From the NCBI GenBank assembly GCA_946186495.1, contig CAMHNQ010000011.1, positions 1 to 64,000 of the forward strand: DNA of 64,000 bases. Reading direction: 5' to 3'. Source of the stretch: an uncultured Bacteroidales bacterium (GTDB taxonomy: Bacteria > Bacteroidota > Bacteroidia > Bacteroidales > WCHB1-69). Made by a program: the position numbers and the translations under genes. Below the pieces are notes generated by a model. That model did not search any database, was not told the origin of the DNA, and saw only the letters and a list, made by a program, of their open reading frames with translations. Below, one piece after another: positions 15,829 through 23,389 of the stretch (its first letter is position 1; every line of letters begins with the position of its first letter).

Positions 15829-16065
15829 TATTCTTTCAATTTGAAAACAAGTATCCTTTCAAAATCGTTCTTTCCGCGTCAGTCTACGGGGAAACGTCTC
15901 ACGCCTTTTTCCCGTCAAGGATTTTTTCAAATTGGGGGCGGAAGTTGTACTGTGGGGCTTTTCAGCATATAGTGGGAAAATTATCAGTAGGGATGAATTT
16001 TGCGGTCTCACAAAAATGTTGTATTTTTGCAGTTGTCTAATGGATAGAAAAGTTTAAAAAATTTT
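15829..16065 (+). other. 237-bp intergenic region with half REP and promoter
   Basis: Contains a degenerate REP-like half (about 15870-15895, CCGCGTCAGTCTACGGGGAA) and, at 16022-16029, the -7 element TATTTTTG of the next gene. No coding frame is credible. Confidence 0.6.
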
Positions 16066-16746
16066 ATGGAAAAGAAAATAAAAGCAATGTTTGTGAATGG
16101 CAGTCCGCGGAAAAACTGGAACACTGCCAAAATGTTGGAGAGTGCCATGAAGGGTGCCACAGAGGCCGGTGCGGAGTGCGAGCTGGTGAACCTCTACAGC
16201 ATCGACTTCAAAGGATGCAAGAGCTGCTTCGCCTGTCAGCTGAAAGACGCCAAGACCGACGGCGTGTGTGCGCTGAAAGATGATCTGAGGCCCCTGTTAG
16301 AGCGTTGCCGGGAGGCTGGTGTCATCGTGGTGGGTTCGCCCGTGTATCTGAGCTATCCCACGGGAGAGACGCGCTCGTTCCTCGAAAGACTGGTGTTCCC
16401 CAACTTCACCTACGACATCGACGAGCAGGGCAATCGCCGCCGCCCCATCAACGAGAAGCAGACGGCCATGATATTCACGATGAACATCCCCGAGGAGGCG
16501 ATGGAGGAGTGGCGCTATCCCGTGCTGCTCGGCACATGCGCCAAACAGCTGAGCGAGAACTTCGGGCACAGCGAGACGCTTTACGCCTGCAACACCTACC
16601 AGTTCAACGACTACTCGCGCTACGCCTTCACGTACTTCTCCGAGGAGGACAAACGCCGTTACCGCGACGAACACTTCGCCACCGACCTGCAAAACGCTTA
16701 CGAGTTGGGGCAGCGTCTGGTTGTCAAGGCGCAAAAGGGAGAGTAG
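16066..16746 (+). CDS. NAD(P)H-dependent FMN reductase/flavodoxin-like protein
   Basis: A 226-residue cytosolic flavoprotein of the iron-sulfur-flavoprotein/NADPH-dependent FMN reductase group. The FMN loop is NGSPRKNWNTAKML (residues 10-23), GCKSCFACQ at about 50-58 is the Cys cluster often used for an iron-sulfur centre or disulfide, and VVGSPVYLSYPTGETRSFLERL supplies the flavin-stacking loop. The C-terminal 90 residues are an extension beyond the core fold. Probable role is electron transfer or quinone/flavin reduction; the substrate is unknown. Its own promoter is at 16022, and a hairpin at 16785 follows. Confidence 0.82.
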   Translation: MEKKIKAMFVNGSPRKNWNTAKMLESAMKGATEAGAECELVNLYSIDFKGCKSCFACQLKDAKTDGVCALKDDLRPLLERCREAGVIVVGSPVYLSYPTGETRSFLERLVFPNFTYDIDEQGNRRRPINEKQTAMIFTMNIPEEAMEEWRYPVLLGTCAKQLSENFGHSETLYACNTYQFNDYSRYAFTYFSEEDKRRYRDEHFATDLQNAYELGQRLVVKAQKGE

Positions 16747-16784
16747 CAAGCCAGCGGAAGCTCATCGCCGCACCGGCTCGCACT

Positions 16785-16822
16785 GGCAAAAGCGTCAGGC
16801 GATGGACGCTGGTGCTTTTGCC
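16785..16822 (+). terminator. Hairpin after the flavoprotein gene
   Basis: GGCAAAAGC pairs with GCTTTTGCC, and AGCGTC with GACGCT inside, giving a long interrupted stem. No U-rich tail follows, so it may be a structural or repeat remnant rather than a classical terminator. A 14-codon frame ending in HWEVLK* overlaps it and may be a tail of a lost gene. Confidence 0.4.
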
Positions 16823-16855
16823 GGACATTGGGAGGTGTTGAAATAAACGGACAAT

Positions 16856-17065
16856 ATGACCACAAAACTCTTTCTCCAAGCCCTGATAAAGTTCCTCGCC
16901 GGATTAGTGCTGGCTTCCCCGTGGTCGTTTCTGACTATGCTGCTCTACATCCCCATCATCGCCAAGCGCATCCGCAACGAGGAGGCCGTCTTGGAGCAGG
17001 GACTTGAAGGTTATACGGAGTACAAACAAAAAGTTCGGTACAAGGTGATCCCGTTTGTGTGGTAG
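16856..17065 (+). pseudogene. Internally deleted isoprenylcysteine/phospholipid methyltransferase-like gene
   Basis: A 69-residue in-frame remnant. The first 19 residues (MTTKLFLQALIKFLAGLVL) match the first membrane helix of isoprenylcysteine carboxyl methyltransferase (ICMT/PEMT-like) proteins. The rest (SPWSFLTMLLYIPIIAKRI, then RNEEAVLEQGLEGYTEYK and RYKVIPFVW) is their C-terminal helix and the conserved RI-x-x-EE...GY-x-x-Y...PxxW tail. Full-length members are roughly 200 residues; about 130 central residues, including most of the SAM-binding His-Pro region, are absent. The remnant lies 88 bases before ATPase copy 3. A functional mini-protein cannot be excluded because the frame is open. 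Confidence 0.75.
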
Positions 17066-17083
17066 AGTGAATGAATATTTTTG

Positions 17084-17127
17084 TATTTTTGCATCCGAAA
17101 GTTCAGAAAAGTGTATGGGTATTACAC
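17084..17127 (+). promoter_or_regulatory. Promoter and dyad before ATPase copy 3
   Basis: TATTTTTG at 17084-17091 is the -7 element. Between it and the start lies GTGTA, seven bases, TACAC (17111-17127), a small dyad placed like an operator. No tandem array comparable to the other copies is seen. Confidence 0.5.
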
Positions 17128-17152
17128 AAAATCAAACTTTCCAATGTAGTAT

Positions 17153-18490
17153 ATGAAAATAGAAAGAGATATCATCAACCTGTTCAAAGCATGGAAAGAG
17201 GCTCCTGATAGGAAACCGATTCTGCTGAAAGGCGCACGCCAGATTGGTAAAACGTGGGCCATGGAGACATTCGGCAAGGAGTGTTTCAAGTATTGCGTGA
17301 AGTTTGATTTCGACCGGCAACCGGAACTGAAGTCGTTGTTTGAAATCACGAAGGATCCTAAACGTCTGATTAAGGAGTTGACGCTTTATTGCGAACAGCC
17401 CATCATTGCTGGAGAGACGCTGGTGATTTTCGATGAAATACAAGAATGCGAAGAGGCATTTAACAGTTTGAAGTATTTCTGTGATGAAGCACCCCAGTAT
17501 CACATCATTGCGGCAGGTTCGTTGCTGGGTGTGGCGGTGAAAAAGCGCAGGATGACGGTGCCTGTCGGTAAAGTGAAAATCATCAACATGTTCCCTGTCA
17601 CCTTCAAGGAGTTCCTGCGCGCCAGCGATGTGCGTACATACGAGTATATCAACTCATTGGACGAAATCCGCCATTTGCCGGAAATCATCATGAACAAGTT
17701 ACGTACAGAATACAGGCGCTACCAAGTGTCTGGAGGCATGCCGGAAGCCATTGTGTCACTGCTTGAAGACAAGGGCATTGGGGAGGTGGAATCGACTTTG
17801 CAAGGCATTCTTGATCTTTATGAACTTGACTTTGCCAAATATGCCGAGCCACGCGAGATTCCGCGCATTCATGCCGTTTGGCACTCGCTGCCTGCCCAAT
17901 TGTCGAAGGAAAATCGGAAGTTCGTATGGAAGGTCATCAAAACGGGCGCACGTTCCAAGGACTACGAAGACGCCCTCTTGTGGTTGGAAGATGCGGGGAT
18001 GATTCATCGCATCTTCAGCATCAGCAAGCCTGGAATGCCGCTTTCTGCATACGAGGAAACAGATGCTTTCAAGGTTTATGCCTGCGACTGCGGCTTGCTC
18101 CGCCGTTTGGCACATCTGCCCGCAACGGTTGTCACAGATCCTATCGCTAATTATACTGAGTTCAAAGGGGCCATGGCTGAAAATGCTGTGCTTCAGTCCA
18201 TCATGCCTCTTCTGGACGATCAGAAACCCTATTATTGGACATCACCCGGAACGGCAGAAGTGGAATTTGTCATCCAATGGGATGATGAAATCATACCCGT
18301 AGAGGTCAAAGCAGAAGACAACATCAGCGGCAACAGCCTCGCTGTTTATACGAAAAAATATAATCCTCGGTATCGAATGCGTTTTTCCATGCTCAACCTC
18401 CAGTACAACGGCGGAATGCTTAGCAGTCCCGCCCCATTGGCGGGTTGGATGGACAAATGGATGACCTTGTTAAGAAGTGTCACCGAATAA
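17153..18490 (+). CDS. AAA ATPase with DUF4143 C-terminal domain (copy 3)
   Basis: A 445-residue cytosolic ATPase. Walker A is GARQIGKT (27-34), Walker B LVIFDEIQECE (about 83-93), then IIAAGSLLG. The DUF4143 part (about 215-420) contains AEVEFVIQW and IIPVEVKAED. The first nuclease-like acid is Glu rather than Asp, with E-V-K kept. The architecture and length match copy 2, but sequence similarity is limited to motifs, so the copies are old relatives. It sits between an ICMT relic and a REP element. Role is unknown. Confidence 0.88.
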   Translation: MKIERDIINLFKAWKEAPDRKPILLKGARQIGKTWAMETFGKECFKYCVKFDFDRQPELKSLFEITKDPKRLIKELTLYCEQPIIAGETLVIFDEIQECEEAFNSLKYFCDEAPQYHIIAAGSLLGVAVKKRRMTVPVGKVKIINMFPVTFKEFLRASDVRTYEYINSLDEIRHLPEIIMNKLRTEYRRYQVSGGMPEAIVSLLEDKGIGEVESTLQGILDLYELDFAKYAEPREIPRIHAVWHSLPAQLSKENRKFVWKVIKTGARSKDYEDALLWLEDAGMIHRIFSISKPGMPLSAYEETDAFKVYACDCGLLRRLAHLPATVVTDPIANYTEFKGAMAENAVLQSIMPLLDDQKPYYWTSPGTAEVEFVIQWDDEIIPVEVKAEDNISGNSLAVYTKKYNPRYRMRFSMLNLQYNGGMLSSPAPLAGWMDKWMTLLRSVTE

Positions 18491-18515
18491 ATACGGTTAA
18501 GGACTTCCACATTTA

Positions 18516-18579
18516 TGCAGAACCTGTAGATTAATGCGTACCTTTTTTCTGCGTTAATCTGCGAAGTCTGCGGGAGAAA
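18516..18579. repeat. REP-like palindromic element, copy F
   Basis: TGCAGAACCTGTAGATTAAT to CTGCGAAGTCTGCGGGAGA. The right half is well kept and the left half diverged. It abuts the stop codon of the convergent iron-sulfur gene. Confidence 0.75.
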
Positions 18580-19398
18580 CTATTTCAGCGCCCCGACCGG
18601 ACACGCCTTCTTGCACTGCTGACAGAGAATGCACTCGGTGGCGTTCTTCCGCTTGCGCGAATTGTTGTTGACTTCCACCTCCATCGGGCAGACTTTCAGG
18701 CACTTGTCGCAATGGATGCACTTCGCCTCGTCGCACTTGATGCGCAGTAACGAGAAGTAGCTCATCGGCTTCAGGAAGACGGTGATTGGGCAGATGTACT
18801 TGCAGAAGGCGCGGTTGTCCTTCAACACGATGGCCAGGACGATTCCGACGGCGTAGTAGAGCACATTCCCGGCCACGAAAAGGTAGAACATCGTCGTTTT
18901 GTCGGCTTTGCCGAGGCACATCAGCAGGATGACGATGGCGAGTGACAGCGCGAACATCACATAGCGCACCCATCCGAAGGATTTCCTTGGTTTCTCAGGC
19001 TGCTTGTAGGGCAGCAGGTCGAGGATCATGGCGGTCCAGCAGGCGAACCCGCACCAGCCGCGCCCGAACATCAACGGCCCGAAGATCTTGGCGATGAGGT
19101 AGTGCAGCACCCCCGCCCCGACGACCCCGGAGAGAAGATAATACCAGAATCCCTCCATCTGCATGTTCTCGCGACATATAAGGCCGAGGAACACCAAAAT
19201 GTAGCTGCCAACGGTGAACTGCACGAACTCGCGGGCGTGTTTCCACCCCGCCGCCATCAATATTCCCCCAACACCGAGGCAGATGCCGATGTAAGAAAAG
19301 TTCAACAGAAAGAAGAGATTTCCTGTTGAGAGCCAAAGCGATACGGCAATGACCTCGAAAATGGCGAACAGGAGGATGGGGGTTCTGTATTTCTTCAT
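18580..19398 (-). CDS. NapH-like membrane 4Fe-4S ferredoxin protein
   Basis: A 272-residue membrane protein with about five transmembrane helices. A conserved GWCGFACW segment (about residue 115) and CKYICPI (about 200) place two cytosolic Cys-containing loops of the NapH/CcoG type. The C-terminal ferredoxin domain has two clusters, CIHCDKCLKVCP (about 228-239) and CILCQQCKKACP (about 257-268). Such proteins pass electrons between membrane quinols and periplasmic or cytosolic partners. No nap, rnf or cco genes are adjacent, so the pathway is open. Its promoter (TATTTTCG on the minus strand) is at 19420-19427. Confidence 0.82.
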   Translation of the reverse strand: MKKYRTPILLFAIFEVIAVSLWLSTGNLFFLLNFSYIGICLGVGGILMAAGWKHAREFVQFTVGSYILVFLGLICRENMQMEGFWYYLLSGVVGAGVLHYLIAKIFGPLMFGRGWCGFACWTAMILDLLPYKQPEKPRKSFGWVRYVMFALSLAIVILLMCLGKADKTTMFYLFVAGNVLYYAVGIVLAIVLKDNRAFCKYICPITVFLKPMSYFSLLRIKCDEAKCIHCDKCLKVCPMEVEVNNNSRKRKNATECILCQQCKKACPVGALK

Positions 19399-19419
19399 AA
19401 CGGGATGTTTTTAACGGCG

Positions 19420-19427
19420 CGAAAATA
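19420..19427 (-). promoter_or_regulatory. Bacteroidota -7 promoter element
   Basis: TATTTTCG on the minus strand, 22 bases before the 4Fe-4S protein start. Confidence 0.6.
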
Positions 19428-19438
19428 GGAAAAAATCT

Positions 19439-19505
19439 TCTCCCGCAGAACCCGCTGATTTGCGCAGAAAAAGGTCTGCGTTATTCTGCGCAGTCTGCGG
19501 GAAAA
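19439..19505. repeat. REP-like palindromic element, copy G
   Basis: TCTCCCGCAGAACCCGCTGA to CTGCGCAGTCTGCGGGAAA. The best-preserved copy, here between two divergent genes rather than after a stop codon, so it is not simply a terminator. Confidence 0.85.
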
Positions 19506-19526
19506 TTTTTATTCTTGCACGATGAT

Positions 19527-19590
19527 TTTTATCTTCTGTAAAAGATAAAATATTATTTTTGCAGCGAATTTCTTTTATAAAAGATAAAAC
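19527..19590 (+). promoter_or_regulatory. Dyad and repeated half-site around ATPase copy 4 promoter
   Basis: TTTTATCTT and AAGATAAAA form inverted 9-base arms (19527-19550). TAAAAGATAAAA recurs 39 bases later (19578), preceded by the palindrome CTTTTATAAAAG. The -7 element TATTTTTG (19554-19561) lies between the two copies. The layout looks autoregulatory. Confidence 0.7.
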
Positions 19591-19595
19591 ACAAA

Positions 19596-20801
19596 ATGAG
19601 TGCGATATTAAGACAGAGCTATTTAGAAAAGATCGAGCATTATCTCGGCAAAGATACCATCATCATTCTGACGGGACAGCGAAGAATTGGCAAAAGCTAC
19701 ATCCTTCGTCTGTTCAGAGACAAGATGAAAAAGGACAGACAGGCCAATGTTATCTTCATTGACAAGGAGAAACACGAGTTTGACGACATCAGGACCTACC
19801 AGGACTTGAACACCTATATTGATGCAAGGCGTAACAAAGCCAAAACGAATTTCATCCTTGTTGACGAGATTCAGGACATTGAAGGATTCGAGAAGAGCGT
19901 GCGCAGCTACTATGAGGAGGCAGATATAGAGATTGTCGTTACCGGCTCCAATTCGAAGATGCTCAGTAGTGACTTGAGCACCCTTATCGGCGGCCGTTAC
20001 AAGGAAATTTACATCCAAGCATTGAGTTATGAGGAGTTTATGTTGTTTCATCAGCTACCTGACTCCGACGACACTCTCATAAAATATATCCAGTTTGGCG
20101 GTCTGCCGGGCTTGCTGAAGATGGGTCTTGACGAACAGGATGCGCGTGAGTACCAGATGGATGTGTATCACACTGTTTTGCTGAAAGATGTGATAATGAG
20201 ATATCAAATCCGTAACGTTCCTTTCCTTGAAAATCTTGTTCGGTTTCTGGCTGACAATACGGGGAAGATTATCTCGGCCAACAGTATCGCCAAGTATATG
20301 AAGTCTCAGGGCGACAACATCACTTCAACTGCCATCATTAACTACACCAAATATCTGTGCGATGCTTATATGATACATCGTGTGCATCGTTACGACATAC
20401 ACGGGAAGAAGCTGTTCGAGAGCAACGACAAGTTCTACTTTGAGGACAACGGAATCCGTAATGCCCTTGCAGGCGGCACACGCGAGGGTGACATAGAGAA
20501 GGTGGTAGAGAATATCGTATATAGCCATCTGAAACGTCTCGGTTATGAAGTGACAGTGGGTCAGCTGCAAGCTGGAGAAATTGACTTTGTCTGCACCAAG
20601 TCTGAAGGTCAGCGCGTATATGTGCAGGCATCGTATATTATTGCCGATGAGGTCACTCGTGAACGTGAGTTTGGCAATCTGCGGGCTATCAAGGACAACT
20701 ACCCGAAATATGTCATCTCAATGACTCCGTTAGTCAGCCGTCAGGACTCGGACGGCATCACGCACCTCAGCTTGAGGCATTTCCTGACGGAAGGACTGTA
20801 G
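19596..20801 (+). CDS. AAA ATPase, DUF4143-related, degenerate nuclease motif (copy 4)
   Basis: A 401-residue cytosolic ATPase. Walker A is GQRRIGKS (27-34), Walker B FILVDEIQD (about 87-95), then IVVTGSNS. The C-terminal part aligns with DUF4143 (FYFEDNGIRNAL, VENIVYSHLKRLGYEV), and GEIDFVC keeps the Asp. The E-x-K position reads YVQASYI, so the restriction-like catalytic residues look lost. It is shorter than the other copies by about 40 residues and of a different subfamily. The promoter sits among TAAAAGATAAAA boxes. A GNAT fragment follows at 20834. Confidence 0.85.
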   Translation: MSAILRQSYLEKIEHYLGKDTIIILTGQRRIGKSYILRLFRDKMKKDRQANVIFIDKEKHEFDDIRTYQDLNTYIDARRNKAKTNFILVDEIQDIEGFEKSVRSYYEEADIEIVVTGSNSKMLSSDLSTLIGGRYKEIYIQALSYEEFMLFHQLPDSDDTLIKYIQFGGLPGLLKMGLDEQDAREYQMDVYHTVLLKDVIMRYQIRNVPFLENLVRFLADNTGKIISANSIAKYMKSQGDNITSTAIINYTKYLCDAYMIHRVHRYDIHGKKLFESNDKFYFEDNGIRNALAGGTREGDIEKVVENIVYSHLKRLGYEVTVGQLQAGEIDFVCTKSEGQRVYVQASYIIADEVTREREFGNLRAIKDNYPKYVISMTPLVSRQDSDGITHLSLRHFLTEGL

Positions 20802-20833
20802 ATGCAAGAAAATCTCAGGTGCACTGGATCATC

Positions 20834-20911
20834 GTGGTATTTGAAACCGAACGCTTGCTGATCACGGACTTCACGTTGGACATAACAGAGCGAGTCCATT
20901 ATTATAGATAA
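20834..20911 (+). pseudogene. N-terminal scrap of a GNAT acetyltransferase
   Basis: The frame VVFETERLLITDFTLDITER (then five residues and a stop) matches the first strand of RimJ/RimL-type GNAT proteins (ETERL-x-[IL]R-x-F-T-x-x-D). No start codon or downstream acetyl-CoA-binding motif is present. It lies 33 bases after ATPase copy 4. Too short for the ORF track. Confidence 0.55.
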
Positions 20912-20991
20912 AATGTGGAAAATCATGCGAAAGGATGCGTTCCTGGAATATATTGAGCCTTAGATGTGTTGACAGGGCAAGTCTGCCGGGC

Positions 20992-21576
20992 TTACAACCC
21001 GATGTATGGGAGATTGACATCAGAGAGCTCATACAAGGTGCCCCAATCCGTCATTTCATGTCTATAGCATACATTGTCTTTCGTTACCATAAAAACATAA
21101 CATTCTTCGTCCCATTCCGGAACCGTCATCATCAAAATGCTGTGACTGAATGGCGCTTCTTCTTTGTCAAGTTCGGCACTCCCAATGGAGTACCAGCCGG
21201 TTACGATGCAGTGACGGGATTTTTTTTCTGCCAAGCTGGAATCTCTCATGAATTGTATAGCTTGGCAAAAATCGGGATAGGGCATGTCCATTGGTAGATT
21301 GAACAGGAAAGTGTCATCGGTCAGTTTTTCCCGTTGCAGGGATTCCCATTCGATGTCAAATGCAGCACAAACTAATTCCTTGAGAAATGTTTCGTCCTGA
21401 CAGACAACTTTGATTTTACGAACCCCAAATGGAGAAGTTGTTTCTTTAAAATGCTGAAAATGCCGGGCGTTTTTGCGTTTCTCATGGGCGCGCCTCCGAT
21501 TTTTGATGATGACACGCAATTCCAGGCCTCCGACTATCAGAGGAAAAACCAGCAGGATAAGCAAGTAATACTTCAT
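20992..21576 (-). CDS. Membrane-anchored hypothetical protein
   Basis: A 194-residue protein with one N-terminal membrane segment (MKYYLLILLVFPLIVGGLEL) followed by a basic stretch (KNRRRAHEKRKNARH), so the remainder probably faces the cytosol. The soluble domain is a mixed alpha/beta unit with no motif I recognise. A minus-strand -7 element (TATTTTTG) lies at 21644-21651, 68 bases upstream. It is divergent from the acyltransferase gene. Confidence 0.6.
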   Translation of the reverse strand: MKYYLLILLVFPLIVGGLELRVIIKNRRRAHEKRKNARHFQHFKETTSPFGVRKIKVVCQDETFLKELVCAAFDIEWESLQREKLTDDTFLFNLPMDMPYPDFCQAIQFMRDSSLAEKKSRHCIVTGWYSIGSAELDKEEAPFSHSILMMTVPEWDEECYVFMVTKDNVCYRHEMTDWGTLYELSDVNLPYIGL

Positions 21577-21643
21577 AATTGCAATAACATTATAATATGT
21601 ACCCGTTCACATCATAGCATCTTCCGTTTTGGCAACAACACGG

Positions 21644-21651
21644 CAAAAATA
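21644..21651 (-). promoter_or_regulatory. Bacteroidota -7 promoter element
   Basis: CAAAAATA on the plus strand, TATTTTTG on the minus strand, upstream of the 21576 start. Confidence 0.6.
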
Positions 21652-21754
21652 CGATATTTTCGGATGATGTCGGAAAACAAACGAGAACATGGATACGTAC
21701 GATATGCGGAGATAATTTTTTCAACCAAATGAAAACACATTCCCGCATTTTGCG

Positions 21755-21762
21755 TACTTTTG
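21755..21762 (+). promoter_or_regulatory. Bacteroidota -7 promoter element
   Basis: TACTTTTG followed by CCG, 22 bases before ATG 21784; supports that start. Confidence 0.7.
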
Positions 21763-21783
21763 CCGCCGGAAAAAAAGTGCCTT

Positions 21784-22920
21784 ATGAGAAAACATTGGAT
21801 TGACAATCTGCGTTGGGTCACCGTACTGTTAGTGCTGTTGTACCACGTCATCTACTTTTACAACAACAAGGGCGTTTTCGGTGGCGTGGGCGGTTTCGGC
21901 GATGGTCCGCAGTACCAGGATGTGCTGATGTACATCCTCTATCCGTGGTTCATGCCGCTGCTGTTCATTCTGGCGGGCATCAGCGCAAAGTACGCGTTGG
22001 ACAGACATTCCGGCAAGGAGTGGTTCAAGTCACGCACCCTGAAGCTGCTGGTTCCTTCCACCATCGGATTGTTTGTCTTTCAGTGGATGACGGGCTATTT
22101 CAACACCCTCGTGGCCCGACAAGATGTGCTGGCTTCCCTAAAGCAGCCTGCTTTGTATTTCCTTTGGGTGATTAGTGGCACAGGACCGTTGTGGTTTATC
22201 CAGGATCTGTGGCTGTTCTCGCTGATTCTGCTGCTGATACGGCGGATAACGAGGAACTGGCATTTCAAAATAAAGAATGAGAAGGTTAAAAAACACCTTC
22301 ACGACAACGAACCATATCTCCTGAACATTTTAACCTTGATTATTTGTGTGCTGTATTGGCTCGGCGGGCAAACGCTTATTTTCAACCCGCGCCCCGAATC
22401 CGCAGACGGACTCTACAACCTCTACAAGCCGCTGTTCTACCTTATTTTCTTCCTGCTGGGCTATTATTGCTTCTCGTCAAAGAAGATACAAAAATACCTG
22501 TCTGATGGTTGGTGGATAGATATGGCTTGCGCCATTGTGGCTTGCGTTTATCTTTTATTTGACACATACGGCGAGAACAACACCACACCGCAGTATCTTG
22601 CCGACCCCTTCAACTGCATCTATGGCGGGTTTATGTGTCTCGCCATGATGGGTTGGTTTATAGCCAAATTCGACAAAACCAACGCCTTTGCCGGATATAT
22701 GACCCGCTCCAGTTTCGGTATCTATATCGTTCATTACCTGATTATTGCAAGCATTGGCTCCATGATGTTTTATTACACTCAGCTACCGCCTGTGGCGATG
22801 TATCTTATTCTTATTGTAGCGGTTTTCACCCTGTCGCCACTGATTTACGAAACCCTCCGGAGGATTCCATTTGTGCGGTGGTGTGTGTTGGGGGAGAAGA
22901 AAAGTAAAGTAAATAAATAA
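21784..22920 (+). CDS. Acyltransferase family 3 membrane protein
   Basis: A 378-residue inner-membrane acyltransferase with about ten transmembrane helices. The N-terminus RKHWIDNLRWVTVLLVLLYHVIYFY carries the family D-x-L-R and catalytic H-V pair, and SGTGPLWFIQDLWLFSLIL is the second conserved block. Such enzymes O-acylate sugars or lipids on the outer side of the inner membrane. No glycan cluster adjoins it, so the acceptor is unknown. The start is set by the promoter at 21755. The downstream erythromycin esterase relic begins 10 bases after the stop, suggesting that an operon once existed here. Confidence 0.82.
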   Translation: MRKHWIDNLRWVTVLLVLLYHVIYFYNNKGVFGGVGGFGDGPQYQDVLMYILYPWFMPLLFILAGISAKYALDRHSGKEWFKSRTLKLLVPSTIGLFVFQWMTGYFNTLVARQDVLASLKQPALYFLWVISGTGPLWFIQDLWLFSLILLLIRRITRNWHFKIKNEKVKKHLHDNEPYLLNILTLIICVLYWLGGQTLIFNPRPESADGLYNLYKPLFYLIFFLLGYYCFSSKKIQKYLSDGWWIDMACAIVACVYLLFDTYGENNTTPQYLADPFNCIYGGFMCLAMMGWFIAKFDKTNAFAGYMTRSSFGIYIVHYLIIASIGSMMFYYTQLPPVAMYLILIVAVFTLSPLIYETLRRIPFVRWCVLGEKKSKVNK

Positions 22921-22930
22921 TTGATATACA

Positions 22931-23289
22931 ATGACAAACAAAGGTTCAAACAAACACACTCTTCGCTGGATTCTGCTGATATTGATTTTCGGCGGCATTT
23001 TTATTCTGTATTTCCATGCTTACTTCGGCGGCTTCAAGAAAGTAAGACCCATTGATACCGAAGAATTTGCGAAATGCGCAGGCCACATTTCCGACATCAC
23101 CATCCCCGATTCCGTCCGCATCATTGCACTGGGTGAGGCCACGCATGGCAATGTGGAATTCCAGCAGCTCAAACTGGATGTTTCCCGCAGTCCTATCGCG
23201 ATTGGGTGTCTCCAACATTACTCTACGATGGGGTGATTCTTGTAACGGAGGCGCAGCCGATCGTGGTGCTCCAGACAACAGAACCGTAA
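22931..23289 (+). pseudogene. Internally deleted erythromycin esterase-like gene
   Basis: The 5' part encodes a membrane-anchored N-terminus (about residues 12-31 hydrophobic) and then VRIIALGEATHGNVEFQQLK, the hallmark opening of erythromycin esterase/EreA-like hydrolases (LGE-x-THG). After KLDV the family sequence is lost. From about 23190 another frame reads YRDWVSPTLLYDGVILVTEA to a stop at 23287, which looks like the family C-terminus (LYD-x-x-I-x-V-x-E). Roughly 300 central residues, with the other catalytic His and Glu residues, are missing, and the junction changes frame. The product cannot be active. Confidence 0.7.
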
Positions 23290-23338
23290 TCTTAACCAAC
23301 AACCACCAACAGCAAACCTCACCAACACGAAGTAATAA

Positions 23339-23374
23339 ACAGCCAAAGGCTAACCAACAGCCGAAGGCTCACCA
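23339..23374 (+). repeat. Two 18-bp tandem units
   Basis: ACAGCCAAAGGCTAACCA and ACAGCCGAAGGCTCACCA are adjacent, within an ACCAAC-rich stretch (about 23298-23380) that links the relic to the next gene. Low-complexity, probably slippage-made. Confidence 0.6.
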
Positions 23375-23389
23375 ACATACACTTAAAAT

